Part shown: positions 8,072 to 16,678 of the stretch, in pieces
How positions within the stretch are numbered: position 1 is the first letter of the stretch
How the letters are laid out: the number at the start of each line of letters is the position of its first letter
Assembly: GCF_031127875.1 (NCBI RefSeq)
Contig: NZ_JARXIA010000032.1
Span: forward strand, 1 to 45,845
From: Pelagicoccus sp. SDUM812005
Lineage (GTDB): Bacteria > Verrucomicrobiota > Verrucomicrobiia > Opitutales > Opitutaceae
DNA: 45,845 nucleotides
Direction of reading: 5' to 3'
Notes under the pieces: model-generated
Told to the model about the DNA's origin: nothing
Seen by the model: the letters and a program-made list of their open reading frames with translations, nothing else
Database searches by the model: none
Program-made: the position numbers and the translations under genes

Positions 8072-9478
8072 CTAGGGAGCCTTTGGTTCGTCTTCGAAAG
8101 GCCAGATGTTGTAGCGTTTCATGCGTAGCTCGAGACGGGCGTTTTGCAGCAGTTCGATTGTTTTTTCCCGGTTCAAGCGAAGGCCATCGAGGGAGGGATC
8201 GTTCGCGAGCTGGAAGGTGAGTAGGGAGAGAATTCCGATCGATTTCGCCAAGACTTCTTCGTCTACCTTTTCGAAGGTGTCTCCGAAGTCGTGGTAGAAG
8301 GCGACCGCATCGGGATCGATGGGCGCGTTCAAGGTAATGGAAGGAATCCCCTGGACGATGAAAGGCATGTGGTCGCTGCCGAGCCAGGGGGCGTTGACAA
8401 CAGGCTTTGGCAAGGAAAGGCCACCCATTCCTTGGGAAAATTCCTTGAGGACTGGCATGAGCGAAACAAAGCCCATGGCATTGGCGCCGAGCGGATTGCC
8501 CACCATGTCCATGTTGATCATGGCCACGATTTCGTCGTCCTGGTGCTGCTCCATGTAAGCGTAGGAACCGAAGAGCCCGAACTCCTCCGCGTTGAACCAA
8601 ACGGTTTCGATGGTAAAATGGTTTTCTGGATTTATCTTATGGATGAGGCGGGTGATGTCGTAGGCTTGGGCGATGCCGAGCCCGTTGTCCAAGGCGCCTT
8701 GGCCGAGGTCCCAGGAATCGAAGTGGGCGCCGATCACGATCTTCTTGGAGGTTTTTCCGGGCAAGGTTGCGACCAGGTTGTAGGACTCGATTTCCTTGAC
8801 GATGGAGGTGGTCGCGAGCTGCACGCGGGGCTTTTCGCCGCTCTCCACGAGGCGCTTGAGCCAGTGGCCTTCCTCTTCGGTTACGGAATAGATGGGGATG
8901 GGGGAGGCGTCGCCGCTGTAGTTCGCGGTGCGGGCCAGCAGCTGGCCGCCATTCTTTCGGTTGGTCAGGAGCAAACCGACGATGCCGTTCTCCGTAGCTA
9001 AAGACTGGATACTGTCCTGGGATAGCTTTACGTTGGCAGCCAGCAGGCCGATCTTTCCCTGGGAGTTAGCGGGGATCTCCTGCTCGCTTCCCTTGCCCAG
9101 GTAGATGAGTTCGGCGGCGAAGCTCGCATGCTGGTCCACGTAGCCCATGGCGATGGAGCGCAGCTCCCGTTTGAGCGGGTGGAGCAGGGTGGCTCGGTCC
9201 TCCCGCCGCTCCCAGCCGGGAAAGGTGAAGGCTTCGCGGTGGTTGGCGATGCCGTGGGCGTCGAGGGCTTGTTCCAGCATTTGCATGGATTTCTCGTTCG
9301 ACTCGGAGCCGGTGATGCGGCCGCCGTAGAGGTTGGTCATCTCCTCCAGCAGGTGGTAGGACTGGTTGTCCAGGAAGGCGGAGCCCAGCAGGCGTTCCCG
9401 CGCCAGCTCGTCGCTGGCGTTGGAAAGGGTCGCGACGCCGAGGAGCGCGGCGAAGGGTAGGAGTGCGAGTTTCTTCAT
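8072..9478 (-). CDS. Secreted M28 zinc metallopeptidase (carboxypeptidase Q-like)
   Basis: A 468-residue exported aminopeptidase/carboxypeptidase of family M28. The start is ATG at 9476-9478, giving a signal peptide KKLALLPFAALLGVATLSNA (cut near residue 21). Upstream in-frame codons would run into the promoter region and were rejected. All five cocatalytic zinc ligands and the general base are present: H252-x-D254 (GAHFDSWD), D264 (GALDNG), E298/E299 (WFNAEEFG), D324 (MINMDMVG) and H370 (LGSDHMP). Residues about 115-225 resemble the PA insertion of PGCP/carboxypeptidase Q. It is a monocistronic gene diverging from the heparinase operon, probably for periplasmic peptide degradation. Confidence 0.92.
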   Translation of the reverse strand: MKKLALLPFAALLGVATLSNASDELARERLLGSAFLDNQSYHLLEEMTNLYGGRITGSESNEKSMQMLEQALDAHGIANHREAFTFPGWERREDRATLLHPLKRELRSIAMGYVDQHASFAAELIYLGKGSEQEIPANSQGKIGLLAANVKLSQDSIQSLATENGIVGLLLTNRKNGGQLLARTANYSGDASPIPIYSVTEEEGHWLKRLVESGEKPRVQLATTSIVKEIESYNLVATLPGKTSKKIVIGAHFDSWDLGQGALDNGLGIAQAYDITRLIHKINPENHFTIETVWFNAEEFGLFGSYAYMEQHQDDEIVAMINMDMVGNPLGANAMGFVSLMPVLKEFSQGMGGLSLPKPVVNAPWLGSDHMPFIVQGIPSITLNAPIDPDAVAFYHDFGDTFEKVDEEVLAKSIGILSLLTFQLANDPSLDGLRLNREKTIELLQNARLELRMKRYNIWPFEDEPKAP

Positions 9479-9683
9479 AAAGCGTTTCTTAAGTTGCGAT
9501 CGAGCTCGGGTCCGATCGGTTCCAGGGTGCCAGCTGCGCGGGAGCCGCTTGCGAGGGCTTTTTGCGGGAGAAGCGGGGGGCCGGCAATGGGGGCCTTGTT
9601 TTACAATATAGCGCGGAACAGGGTTTCTGGCAGCCAAGGAGCTGGTAGCGTGACGGTTCACCCCGAAATTGTACTTCGATCCT
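9479..9683. promoter_or_regulatory. Divergent promoter region, M28 peptidase / heparinase operon
   Basis: This 205-base non-coding gap lies between two genes read outward. A TACAAT hexamer at 9602-9607 could be a minus-10 element for the plus-strand operon, but no convincing minus-35 stands at the right distance. No gene or strong hairpin was seen. Confidence 0.3.
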
Positions 9684-11732
9684 ATGACCATCTCCAGACG
9701 AGACGCCCTTAAGTGGAGCGGTATTGCCCTTGCGGGCGCGACGATCTTACCCCTGTCGATGGTGGCGGGACGTACGACGCCTAGGGGCGCCGGCCGGCTA
9801 TTCTTCGACAAGGAAGACATTCCGCGGATTCGCAGCAACGCCCGCTCCGAGCTTCTAGGGCCGACGTTTCGCGAATGGGCGGCGACTTCGCCGCAAGCCC
9901 TGGTCGCGGGCTGGAGCAAGTTCGCCAAGACCGGGAACATCGTTTACGACATGCGGGACTTTTGGGCGGCCTTCGAGCACAGCGCCGTGGTCTACATCGT
10001 GGAACCGACCGACGAACGCAGGGAGGCGCTGCTCGAGCATTTCGAAAAGGTCGTGGCCTTGCCCAAGTGGGACTACCTCATGGACGGGGACGAGGATATC
10101 GGCCTGCTGCGGGCGGCTATGGCAGTGTCGCGTCTGCTCTTCATAAGGGAAGCCTTGGGCGACGACTTCGGTTCGGACTTGAACGAACGTTTCCTGTCGG
10201 CCTTGGCGAGCAAGGGGGCGGTCCCTTGCTACCGGACCATTCAAGGTATGAACAATCCGGATACGGTGAAAGGGTGGCGGTACGATCCGCAGCATCCGCA
10301 GATCAACGACTTCAGCCTGGAAAACTGGCCCTATTTCCTAGGGCGAACCAATTTGCGGGGGACGAGCACGATGGGGCTCGGGCTGGCCGCCTTGGCCCTG
10401 GAGGGGCGTGACCCTCGCTGCGAGGAGTGGCTGAAGGTCGCGGTTGACAGCACCTATCAGGTCTTGAGCGAGTTTTCGCCAAACGGGAGCTACTCGGAGG
10501 GCCTGAGCTATGGGGCTTACGCGCTGCGGCTGGTGTTGCAGTTTTGCGAGGCGCACTACCGCGTCCGGGGCGACATCGACTGGTCGATCGCGACCAATTG
10601 GTCAGGCATTATCGACGACGTAGCCGTGATGCAGGCTGGGAAGAACCCGGACGGAACGCCGGACGTGGTGAACTTCAGCGATGCCCGGGCATCGATCCAT
10701 CCCTGTGTGGGATCTTGGATACGGGAGCGAACAGGGGACGAGGCGGCTCAGTATGCGACGAAGCATTTCGCCTCGCCGGGCTACTTCCTCGACTATCTTT
10801 GGTATCGCCCCGCGGCTAGCGGCAAGCCGCCACGCCAGGAGCTCCTGAACTACCGTACCGATCTGGACTGGGTGATTTGCCGCAGCGGGTGGGGCGAGCA
10901 AGACGCAGTCTTGGCCTTCCGCAGCGGGAATCCCGCCAACCATGAACACGCGGATCGGAACAGCTTTTTGTACAAGGCATTCGGCGAGCGCTTGCTGAAC
11001 GACCCCTTCGGGGCGGCCTACGAACGTCGCGATCCGAAGTGGACGCTGCGCATGACCAAGGCCCACAACGCGATCTTGATCGGGGGACGCGGCCACCAGT
11101 ACCACGAAGGCGAGGAAGGGGTAAACGCCGGCCAGGCCAAGGCGGAAATCGTTTCCTACGTCGACGACGGAAAGCGAGTCAGCTGGACGAGCGACGCGAC
11201 GCATGCCTATCGCTTGGCGAACGCGAACGTATCCAAAGTGCTGCGTACGGTGGTTTTTCTGAAGCCGCACCTGATCGTGGTGCTGGACCAGGTGGAGCTG
11301 AAGTCGGAGCGGGAGGCGGTCGAAGTGCGGTATTTTCCGGATAACCGTGACGGTTCCGCCTCGGTGACGCGTAGCAAGTCCCGCTTCGAACTGAAACGGC
11401 CGGGAGCGGCGCTGCGTGGTGGCTTTGCGGCGAATACGCCGCTATCGGTGCGAACCGACCAGCTCGACTTTTCGGAGGATTTGCTCGAAGGAGTGAGCCT
11501 CGACGGCGACAAGGAGCTTGGCGATTATCCTTTCGTAGCGGCCCGTAGTTCGCCCGCCTTGCGGCATGAGCTCTGTACGGTGATGCTTGCCCAGGGCAAC
11601 GAGGTCGCGGAAGCGCCCGCTATTGAGATCAGGGGCAAGCGCAAGGCTTGGCATTTCGAAGCAGCCGGAGTGAAGGGTATTTTGGATACAAGCGGTGAAA
11701 TTCCTAGAGTGAAGGGAGTCGATGAAGTCTAA
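9684..11732 (+). CDS. Tat-exported heparinase II/III-family polysaccharide lyase
   Basis: A 682-residue lyase. The N-terminus carries a twin-arginine signal (SRRDALKWSGIALAGATIL), so it should be exported folded. Residues about 45-390 form the (alpha/alpha) toroid and the C-terminal part is the beta-sandwich heparinase II/III domain. The core motif NPANHEHADRNSF places H420, H422 and D424, as in heparinase II/III, and a Tyr-rich run (GHQYHEGEE) follows. Such lyases cleave uronic-acid-containing glycans such as heparin/heparan, alginate or related polymers by beta-elimination. ATG 9684 was preferred to an upstream TTG. It leads an operon that ends in nagA-nagB, so a glycan with both uronic acid and N-acetylhexosamine is a sensible guess. 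The next gene overlaps it by 11 bases. Confidence 0.88.
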   Translation: MTISRRDALKWSGIALAGATILPLSMVAGRTTPRGAGRLFFDKEDIPRIRSNARSELLGPTFREWAATSPQALVAGWSKFAKTGNIVYDMRDFWAAFEHSAVVYIVEPTDERREALLEHFEKVVALPKWDYLMDGDEDIGLLRAAMAVSRLLFIREALGDDFGSDLNERFLSALASKGAVPCYRTIQGMNNPDTVKGWRYDPQHPQINDFSLENWPYFLGRTNLRGTSTMGLGLAALALEGRDPRCEEWLKVAVDSTYQVLSEFSPNGSYSEGLSYGAYALRLVLQFCEAHYRVRGDIDWSIATNWSGIIDDVAVMQAGKNPDGTPDVVNFSDARASIHPCVGSWIRERTGDEAAQYATKHFASPGYFLDYLWYRPAASGKPPRQELLNYRTDLDWVICRSGWGEQDAVLAFRSGNPANHEHADRNSFLYKAFGERLLNDPFGAAYERRDPKWTLRMTKAHNAILIGGRGHQYHEGEEGVNAGQAKAEIVSYVDDGKRVSWTSDATHAYRLANANVSKVLRTVVFLKPHLIVVLDQVELKSEREAVEVRYFPDNRDGSASVTRSKSRFELKRPGAALRGGFAANTPLSVRTDQLDFSEDLLEGVSLDGDKELGDYPFVAARSSPALRHELCTVMLAQGNEVAEAPAIEIRGKRKAWHFEAAGVKGILDTSGEIPRVKGVDEV

Positions 11733-12723
11733 GGCAGTTGTATTTACGGATCGGAACACCGTTTCCTTTCAAGACGTGGAGTGTCCGGAGCCGGCTGCGG
11801 ATCAAGTGGTGGTGCGCGTGAGCCATAGCTGGATCAGCAACGGGACGGAAGGTTCCTACCTGCGGGGAGAGCGAGTGGACGGCGATACGCCATGGCGTCC
11901 GGGCGATCCGCATCCCTTTCCGATCGTCGCCGGCTACCAGAAGGTCGGCGTGGTGGAATGGGTCGGAGCGGAGGTGGACGACTTGAAGGTGGGGGATCGC
12001 GTATTCGCTTCCATCGGGAAGATCGATGGAATGTTCGAGCCGCGAGGAGGGCACGTTTCGCTTTCGGTTTGCCCGCGAGCGGCGGTCTTGAAGTTGCCCG
12101 AGGGAGTGGATCCGCTAGCGTTTTCGGGCTTGGTCTTGACCCAGGTTGGCTACAACGCGGGCATTCGTCCGCGCATCAGCCCCGGGGAGGGAGCCATCGT
12201 GGTTGGCGATGGTTTGGTCGGGCAGTGGACAGCCCAAATGTTGGCTGCGCGAGGGGCGAAGGTCGCCCTCGTAGGTCGGCACCCGAATCGCCTCGCCTAC
12301 TTCAAGCAAGGAGAAACCTTCTTGGAAGAGGGGGGAAAATGGGTGGAAAAGGTCGCGGCTCTTTTTCCCGATGGGGCTCAGGTCGCGGTCGATACGGTTG
12401 GCAGTATCGCGCTTATGGATACGCTGCAGGGACTGTTGCGGCGTTTCGCCCATCTGGTTTCGGCTGGCTTCTACGGGCCGGACGACCGCTTGGAGTTGCA
12501 GCCGCCTCGCTACAAGGAGCTGTCGATCGACCTCGTATCGGGAGCGACGCCGGAGCGATTGGAGGAAACGATGAAGCTCGTGGCCGATGGCACCCTGGAC
12601 ACGCTCTCCTTGATCACGCATCGCTTCCCTGTGGAAGAGGCCGCCAAGGCCTGGCGCTTGATCGAGACCAAAAGCGAACCGGTAATGGGAGTGATCTTGG
12701 ACTGGGAGGGTAGCCCGCGATGA
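11722..12723 (+). CDS. MDR-family (zinc-type) alcohol dehydrogenase, catalytic Cys absent
   Basis: A 333-residue medium-chain dehydrogenase/reductase. The GroES-like domain runs from about residue 10 to 130, and the Rossmann domain has EGAIVVGDGLVGQWTAQML. At the usual catalytic-zinc Cys position the sequence reads SHSWISNGTEGSY (35-47), with no Cys, as in the GTE subgroup of the family. Catalysis may therefore not use the classical zinc. It overlaps the heparinase gene by 11 bases at its start and the next dehydrogenase by 4 (ATGA at 12720), so coupling is strong. It probably oxidises or reduces a sugar-derived alcohol released by the lyases (inference). Confidence 0.85.
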   Translation: MKSKAVVFTDRNTVSFQDVECPEPAADQVVVRVSHSWISNGTEGSYLRGERVDGDTPWRPGDPHPFPIVAGYQKVGVVEWVGAEVDDLKVGDRVFASIGKIDGMFEPRGGHVSLSVCPRAAVLKLPEGVDPLAFSGLVLTQVGYNAGIRPRISPGEGAIVVGDGLVGQWTAQMLAARGAKVALVGRHPNRLAYFKQGETFLEEGGKWVEKVAALFPDGAQVAVDTVGSIALMDTLQGLLRRFAHLVSAGFYGPDDRLELQPPRYKELSIDLVSGATPERLEETMKLVADGTLDTLSLITHRFPVEEAAKAWRLIETKSEPVMGVILDWEGSPR

Positions 12724-13685
12724 AGGCCATCCAATATCAGGCAGCCGGTAAGCCGGAGCTGGTGGAGGTGCCGATCCCAAGTCCTGGGGCAGGGCAAGTT
12801 CTCTTGAAAGTGCAAGGCGTGGCGACTTGCCCGCAGTGGGATTTGCACTTGATGCGGGGCGAGTCAATGGCGCCGGGCGGTGTCATCGACTATCCGACGC
12901 CTCCAGGCCATCCGGGGCACGAAGCGGTTGGCACGGTCGCTGAGATCGGAGCGGGCGTAGAGGATTTCACCATCGGAGATCGTGCGGCGCTGTGGCAGGA
13001 CCAGGGCGCCCAGCGGGATGGCTGCTACGCGGAGTATGTGTTGGCGGATATGGCCAACATCCTGAAAGTTCCCCACGATCTGGATACACAGGCCATCGCT
13101 TCCTTGGAGTTGGCCATGTGCATACAAGTTACTTTCGACCAGATCCTGAATATCGGTCCTATCGAAGGGAAGCGCTTCGGCGTAAGCGGCCTAGGCCCCG
13201 CCGGCCTGCTCGCCGTGCAGCTGGCGAAAGCCTACGGCGCCAGCGAGGTGGTCGCGTTCGATCCGGTGGCGTCGCGACGTGAGCTTGCCTTGAGCCTAGG
13301 AGCCGACCGGGCGCTCGACCCGACTGAACCGGATTGCTTTCCGCACGACCGCTTCAAGCCAGGGCGCCTGGCATTGGCGGTCGATTGCACGGGGCTAGGC
13401 GTCTCGGTGAACTTCTTGCTGAAGCGAACCCGCGAAGTGGTCGCCTTGTTCGGCGTTTTGCGGGAAGAGGTCGGCTTCGGTTTCTTCCAATGGTGCGGCG
13501 GACTGCACTTGCTGGGGTATGGAAACCAGAATCGGTTTGCGGCGGAGCGGGCGCTGCAGCATATCAAGTCCGGCGCTTTGAAGCTGTCCCCGCTCATCAG
13601 CGAGACGCTCCCCTTGAGCGAGTACCGCAAAGGCGTGGAGCTGCTGAAAACGCAGCAAGCGATCAAAATCTGTTTCACCCCGTAA
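12720..13685 (+). CDS. MDR-family zinc-type alcohol dehydrogenase
   Basis: A 321-residue paralogue-like neighbour of the preceding gene. Unlike it, this one keeps a plausible catalytic-zinc set: C37 (GVATCPQWD) and H64/H67-E68 (PPGHPGHEAVG). The Rossmann motif is SGLGPAGLLAVQLAKAYG. The structural four-Cys lobe of classical ADH is absent. Its start ATG overlaps the stop of the previous gene. Two adjacent dehydrogenases of one superfamily suggest sequential redox at neighbouring carbons, or an oxidation-reduction epimerisation (inference). The substrate is unknown. Confidence 0.85.
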   Translation: MKAIQYQAAGKPELVEVPIPSPGAGQVLLKVQGVATCPQWDLHLMRGESMAPGGVIDYPTPPGHPGHEAVGTVAEIGAGVEDFTIGDRAALWQDQGAQRDGCYAEYVLADMANILKVPHDLDTQAIASLELAMCIQVTFDQILNIGPIEGKRFGVSGLGPAGLLAVQLAKAYGASEVVAFDPVASRRELALSLGADRALDPTEPDCFPHDRFKPGRLALAVDCTGLGVSVNFLLKRTREVVALFGVLREEVGFGFFQWCGGLHLLGYGNQNRFAAERALQHIKSGALKLSPLISETLPLSEYRKGVELLKTQQAIKICFTP

Positions 13686-13727
13686 TCTGCAACGAAAAGA
13701 GAGTATTGTTTGAGCCCCCTTCCACAT

Positions 13728-15653
13728 ATGAAAGTTAGGATTTTTAAGATAAGTCGGTTTTTGCCTTGGGCGATCGCTGTGGCGGCCTTGCCGGCGTTCC
13801 TGCAAGGGCAGGCCCCGGAGCGCTTCCTGAGCGACGCGGAGTTGGCGATCCAGTTTCGCGAGCGCTGCGAGTACGTGATCGACCAGGTGGTCGAAAACAC
13901 GGATCCCAGCAATACGAAGCGGGGAGGCATGTTTACGGTGGCGGCGAACCTGCATCGCGGCGCCAACCTGGAGTGGGCGAGGGCCCATATTCGCGAGGCG
14001 AACCAGAATCCCACGGGAGCGATGTTCTGGATGCATCCCATGGTGCTCATGATGGAAACCGGGCGCGGGGTGCTGAACGAGGACGATTGGGCCTTCATTC
14101 GCGAGTTGTGGCGGACCTATTTCCCGTATCGCGGCGATACGGAAAACCACTGGATCATGTACTACGCCAGCATTTACCTGGCCTGCGAAATGTTTCCCGA
14201 AGCCGGTCCGGAGCATTGGTACAACGGCAAGTCGTCCGCCGAAAACATGGCGGAGGCGAAGGAGTACATCAGCGACTGGATCCGCATCACCTCCTCGTAT
14301 GGACAGGGTGAATACGATTCCCCGAACTACATAGAAGAGTACACGCGTCCGATGGCGTTGCTGGCTGGTTGGGCTCAGGACCCGGTCGTACGCCAACAGG
14401 GGAAGATGATGATGGACTACATCCTTCTCGACTACGTGGTGGAAAGCCTCGAAGGCCTCTACGGCGGAGCCCACAGCCGCCTCTATCCGCGCTACGCTCT
14501 GCAGCCCTCCCTCACGGCCGGCGCTGCCCACGGTTGGCTCTTCTTCAACCAAGGGGAGTACCGAGCCAACGCTGGAAATACGCTTATCGCTCTCAGTGGA
14601 TACACGCCGCCGCCGATTCTCTATCGCATCGCCCACGGCCGAGCCGACAAGGCCTACGTGCAGCGCGAGCTGAAGCGTACTCGCTGGCGTCTGCGCAACG
14701 CGGGTCCGGACGCCTTTGAAATCGACGGAAAGAGCACGACACCGGTCTACAAGTATAGCTACGTGCATCCGGACTTCATCCTCGGTTCATCGCAGGGCGG
14801 TCTGTTGCAGCCGATCCAGCAGCAGACTTGGAGCTTGATCTGGCGGGAAGAGGATGCGTCAGGAAAAACGAATACAATGTTCGGCCTGCAACCGTACTCG
14901 TCGCCCCTCGAAGGCACGATGTACTTCCCCTCCGATTGGGACACGGTCACCGATCTGATCGCTCGCTCGAAGGTGGACTACGATTCGCCCGATAAGCTGG
15001 AAGGCGGATCGCCCTACGAGCACGTGTTCCAGGACGAATCGACTTTGATCGCCCTGTACGACATTCCCGAAGGAGCTCGCTTCCCCTTGATCCACACCCT
15101 GTTTTCCCGCGATTTGAAAAATCGGGTCGAGGACGAATCCGGTTGGATCTTCGGACAAGGCGGGCCTGTGTACGTCGCCTATCGCCCCTTTGCTCCCGGC
15201 GTTTGGAAGGAAGTGGACTGGACCGGGCTGCTCAAGAGCGGGGCGGGAGCTTGGTTTAGCACGAACTTCGAGGAACTGGCTCGCGGAAGCAAAAGCTACG
15301 TGAGCGAATCCTTGAAAAATGGATACATCGTGGAAGTGGCTCCGGTTTCCGAGTTCGCCTCCTATGACGGGTTCATGCAAGCGGTACGGGCGCTGCCTTT
15401 GGAGTACAAGCTGGAACCGAGTCCCTCGGTGAGCTTTACCAACCTCGACGGGAAGCGATTGACCGCGAGCTATGGTGAGCAGCTCACTGTCGAGGGCCGT
15501 GTGGTCGACCCGACGAAATGGAAGCTCTTCGACGGTCCTTACTCTCAGGCCGAGCGGGAGAGCGAAAAGCTCGAAATCCGTTTCGGTCCGGAGCGATACA
15601 CCTTGGATTTCAAAACCCTCAGCGCGGAAACGAAAATTCTAGAATCCGAATGA
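13728..15653 (+). CDS. Secreted protein of unknown function, probable (alpha/alpha) toroid enzyme
   Basis: A 641-residue protein that I do not recognise. A signal peptide is visible (ISRFLPWAIAVAALPAFLQG, cut near residue 26). The N-terminal half (about 35-330) is rich in helices with Trp/Tyr/His, for example ENHWIMYYASIYLACEMFPE and GAMFWMHPMVLMMETGRG. This looks like the helical toroid of polysaccharide lyases and heparinase-like enzymes. The C-terminal half looks beta-rich. Two starts are possible: ATG 13728, or TTG 13710, which has AGAGAG 7-12 bases before it and would add six residues. It lies between dehydrogenases and a propeller gene whose ATG overlaps this stop (ATGA, 15650). A glycan lyase or glucuronyl-hydrolase role is likely from context but not shown. 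Confidence 0.6.
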   Translation: MKVRIFKISRFLPWAIAVAALPAFLQGQAPERFLSDAELAIQFRERCEYVIDQVVENTDPSNTKRGGMFTVAANLHRGANLEWARAHIREANQNPTGAMFWMHPMVLMMETGRGVLNEDDWAFIRELWRTYFPYRGDTENHWIMYYASIYLACEMFPEAGPEHWYNGKSSAENMAEAKEYISDWIRITSSYGQGEYDSPNYIEEYTRPMALLAGWAQDPVVRQQGKMMMDYILLDYVVESLEGLYGGAHSRLYPRYALQPSLTAGAAHGWLFFNQGEYRANAGNTLIALSGYTPPPILYRIAHGRADKAYVQRELKRTRWRLRNAGPDAFEIDGKSTTPVYKYSYVHPDFILGSSQGGLLQPIQQQTWSLIWREEDASGKTNTMFGLQPYSSPLEGTMYFPSDWDTVTDLIARSKVDYDSPDKLEGGSPYEHVFQDESTLIALYDIPEGARFPLIHTLFSRDLKNRVEDESGWIFGQGGPVYVAYRPFAPGVWKEVDWTGLLKSGAGAWFSTNFEELARGSKSYVSESLKNGYIVEVAPVSEFASYDGFMQAVRALPLEYKLEPSPSVSFTNLDGKRLTASYGEQLTVEGRVVDPTKWKLFDGPYSQAERESEKLEIRFGPERYTLDFKTLSAETKILESE

Positions 15654-16660
15654 AGCATCCACTTTACACTCTAGCGGCAGGCGTCGCGGCATTGGCCTTG
15701 TCGGCGAGCGCGCAAGGAACGGAAGAGCAGCAAATCTTCGCGGCCTTGGCGATGACCAAGGCTCAGGAATCCAGCCCGATCCCCACGGATTCAGGCGTCT
15801 TTCTCTACGAAGCAAGTTCCGGAGAATGGGTCCGCACCGGACCGGTGATCCAAGCGATCAACAGCATTGAGACCGACCCGTCCAACCCGCAGCGCGTATT
15901 CCTCGCCTGCGGCAACGGTATCGTGCGGTCCCTAGATGGCGGGGAAAGCTGGAAGATGACCTCCGGTTGGCGAGAGAGCGATTTCACCAAGATCGCCATC
16001 GACCCGGTCGATGGGAGCAACGTGTATGCCGCATCGGTCTGGGGAGTCAGCGTCAGCCGCGATGGCGGCGAGACTTGGGCTCCTGCGAATCGCGGCCTGG
16101 CACAAAAGTATTCCCGCACCATCATCGTAGACGAACGTAAGCCCAAGCGATTGCTGCTCGGTACGGCGGACGGCATTTACCAAAGTAATGACGGAGCGAA
16201 TACATGGAGGCCGATTCGCAGTTCGCCGAAGTTGACGATCTTGCGTATCGCTCGCAGCGAGGCGGATTCGCAGCTATGGATTGCCGGAACCGAAGGACAA
16301 GGCGTGTATTTGTCTCGCAACGACGGAAAGAGCTGGAGCCAGTCGGCTGCCGAACTCGCCGATCGCAATATTTACGCGGTGGCGGTCGATCCCTACGATG
16401 CCAACAACATGGCTGCGGCCGGATGGGGCACGGGCGTTTGGGTTTCGCGGGATGGCGGCAAGAGCTGGCAAGCGAGGGGCGATGGCCTGCCTTCGCAAAA
16501 CGTGACTTCCATGACCTACGATCCCAAGCAGAAGGGACGCCTTTGGGTGTCCACCTTCGAGGAAGGTACGGTGTATTCGGATAATGGAGGCCGGGATTGG
16601 CAGGACGGCGGCCTCTTCGGGGCTTACGTTTTCGACCTGGGAACCATTCCAGTGGAGTAG
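15650..16660 (+). CDS. Secreted BNR/sortilin-like beta-propeller
   Basis: A 336-residue exported propeller. The signal peptide is YTLAAGVAALALSASAQG (cut near residue 22). At least six Asp-box repeats are visible: SLDGGESW, SRDGGETW, SNDGANTW, SRNDGKSW, SRDGGKSW and SDNGGRDW, spaced about 40-50 residues. Asp boxes mark blades of sialidase- or VPS10-type propellers, but no arginine triad of a sialidase was recognised, so an enzymatic sialidase call is not supported. The start overlaps the previous stop by ATGA. It probably binds or processes glycan outside the cytoplasm along with its neighbour. Confidence 0.75.
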   Translation: MKHPLYTLAAGVAALALSASAQGTEEQQIFAALAMTKAQESSPIPTDSGVFLYEASSGEWVRTGPVIQAINSIETDPSNPQRVFLACGNGIVRSLDGGESWKMTSGWRESDFTKIAIDPVDGSNVYAASVWGVSVSRDGGETWAPANRGLAQKYSRTIIVDERKPKRLLLGTADGIYQSNDGANTWRPIRSSPKLTILRIARSEADSQLWIAGTEGQGVYLSRNDGKSWSQSAAELADRNIYAVAVDPYDANNMAAAGWGTGVWVSRDGGKSWQARGDGLPSQNVTSMTYDPKQKGRLWVSTFEEGTVYSDNGGRDWQDGGLFGAYVFDLGTIPVE

Positions 16661-16678
16661 GCTGCGGTTTCAGAAGCG

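Noticed and set aside
15650-16660. Sialidase/neuraminidase
   Set aside because: Asp boxes alone do not show sialidase activity. The arginine triad and FRIP motif were not found.
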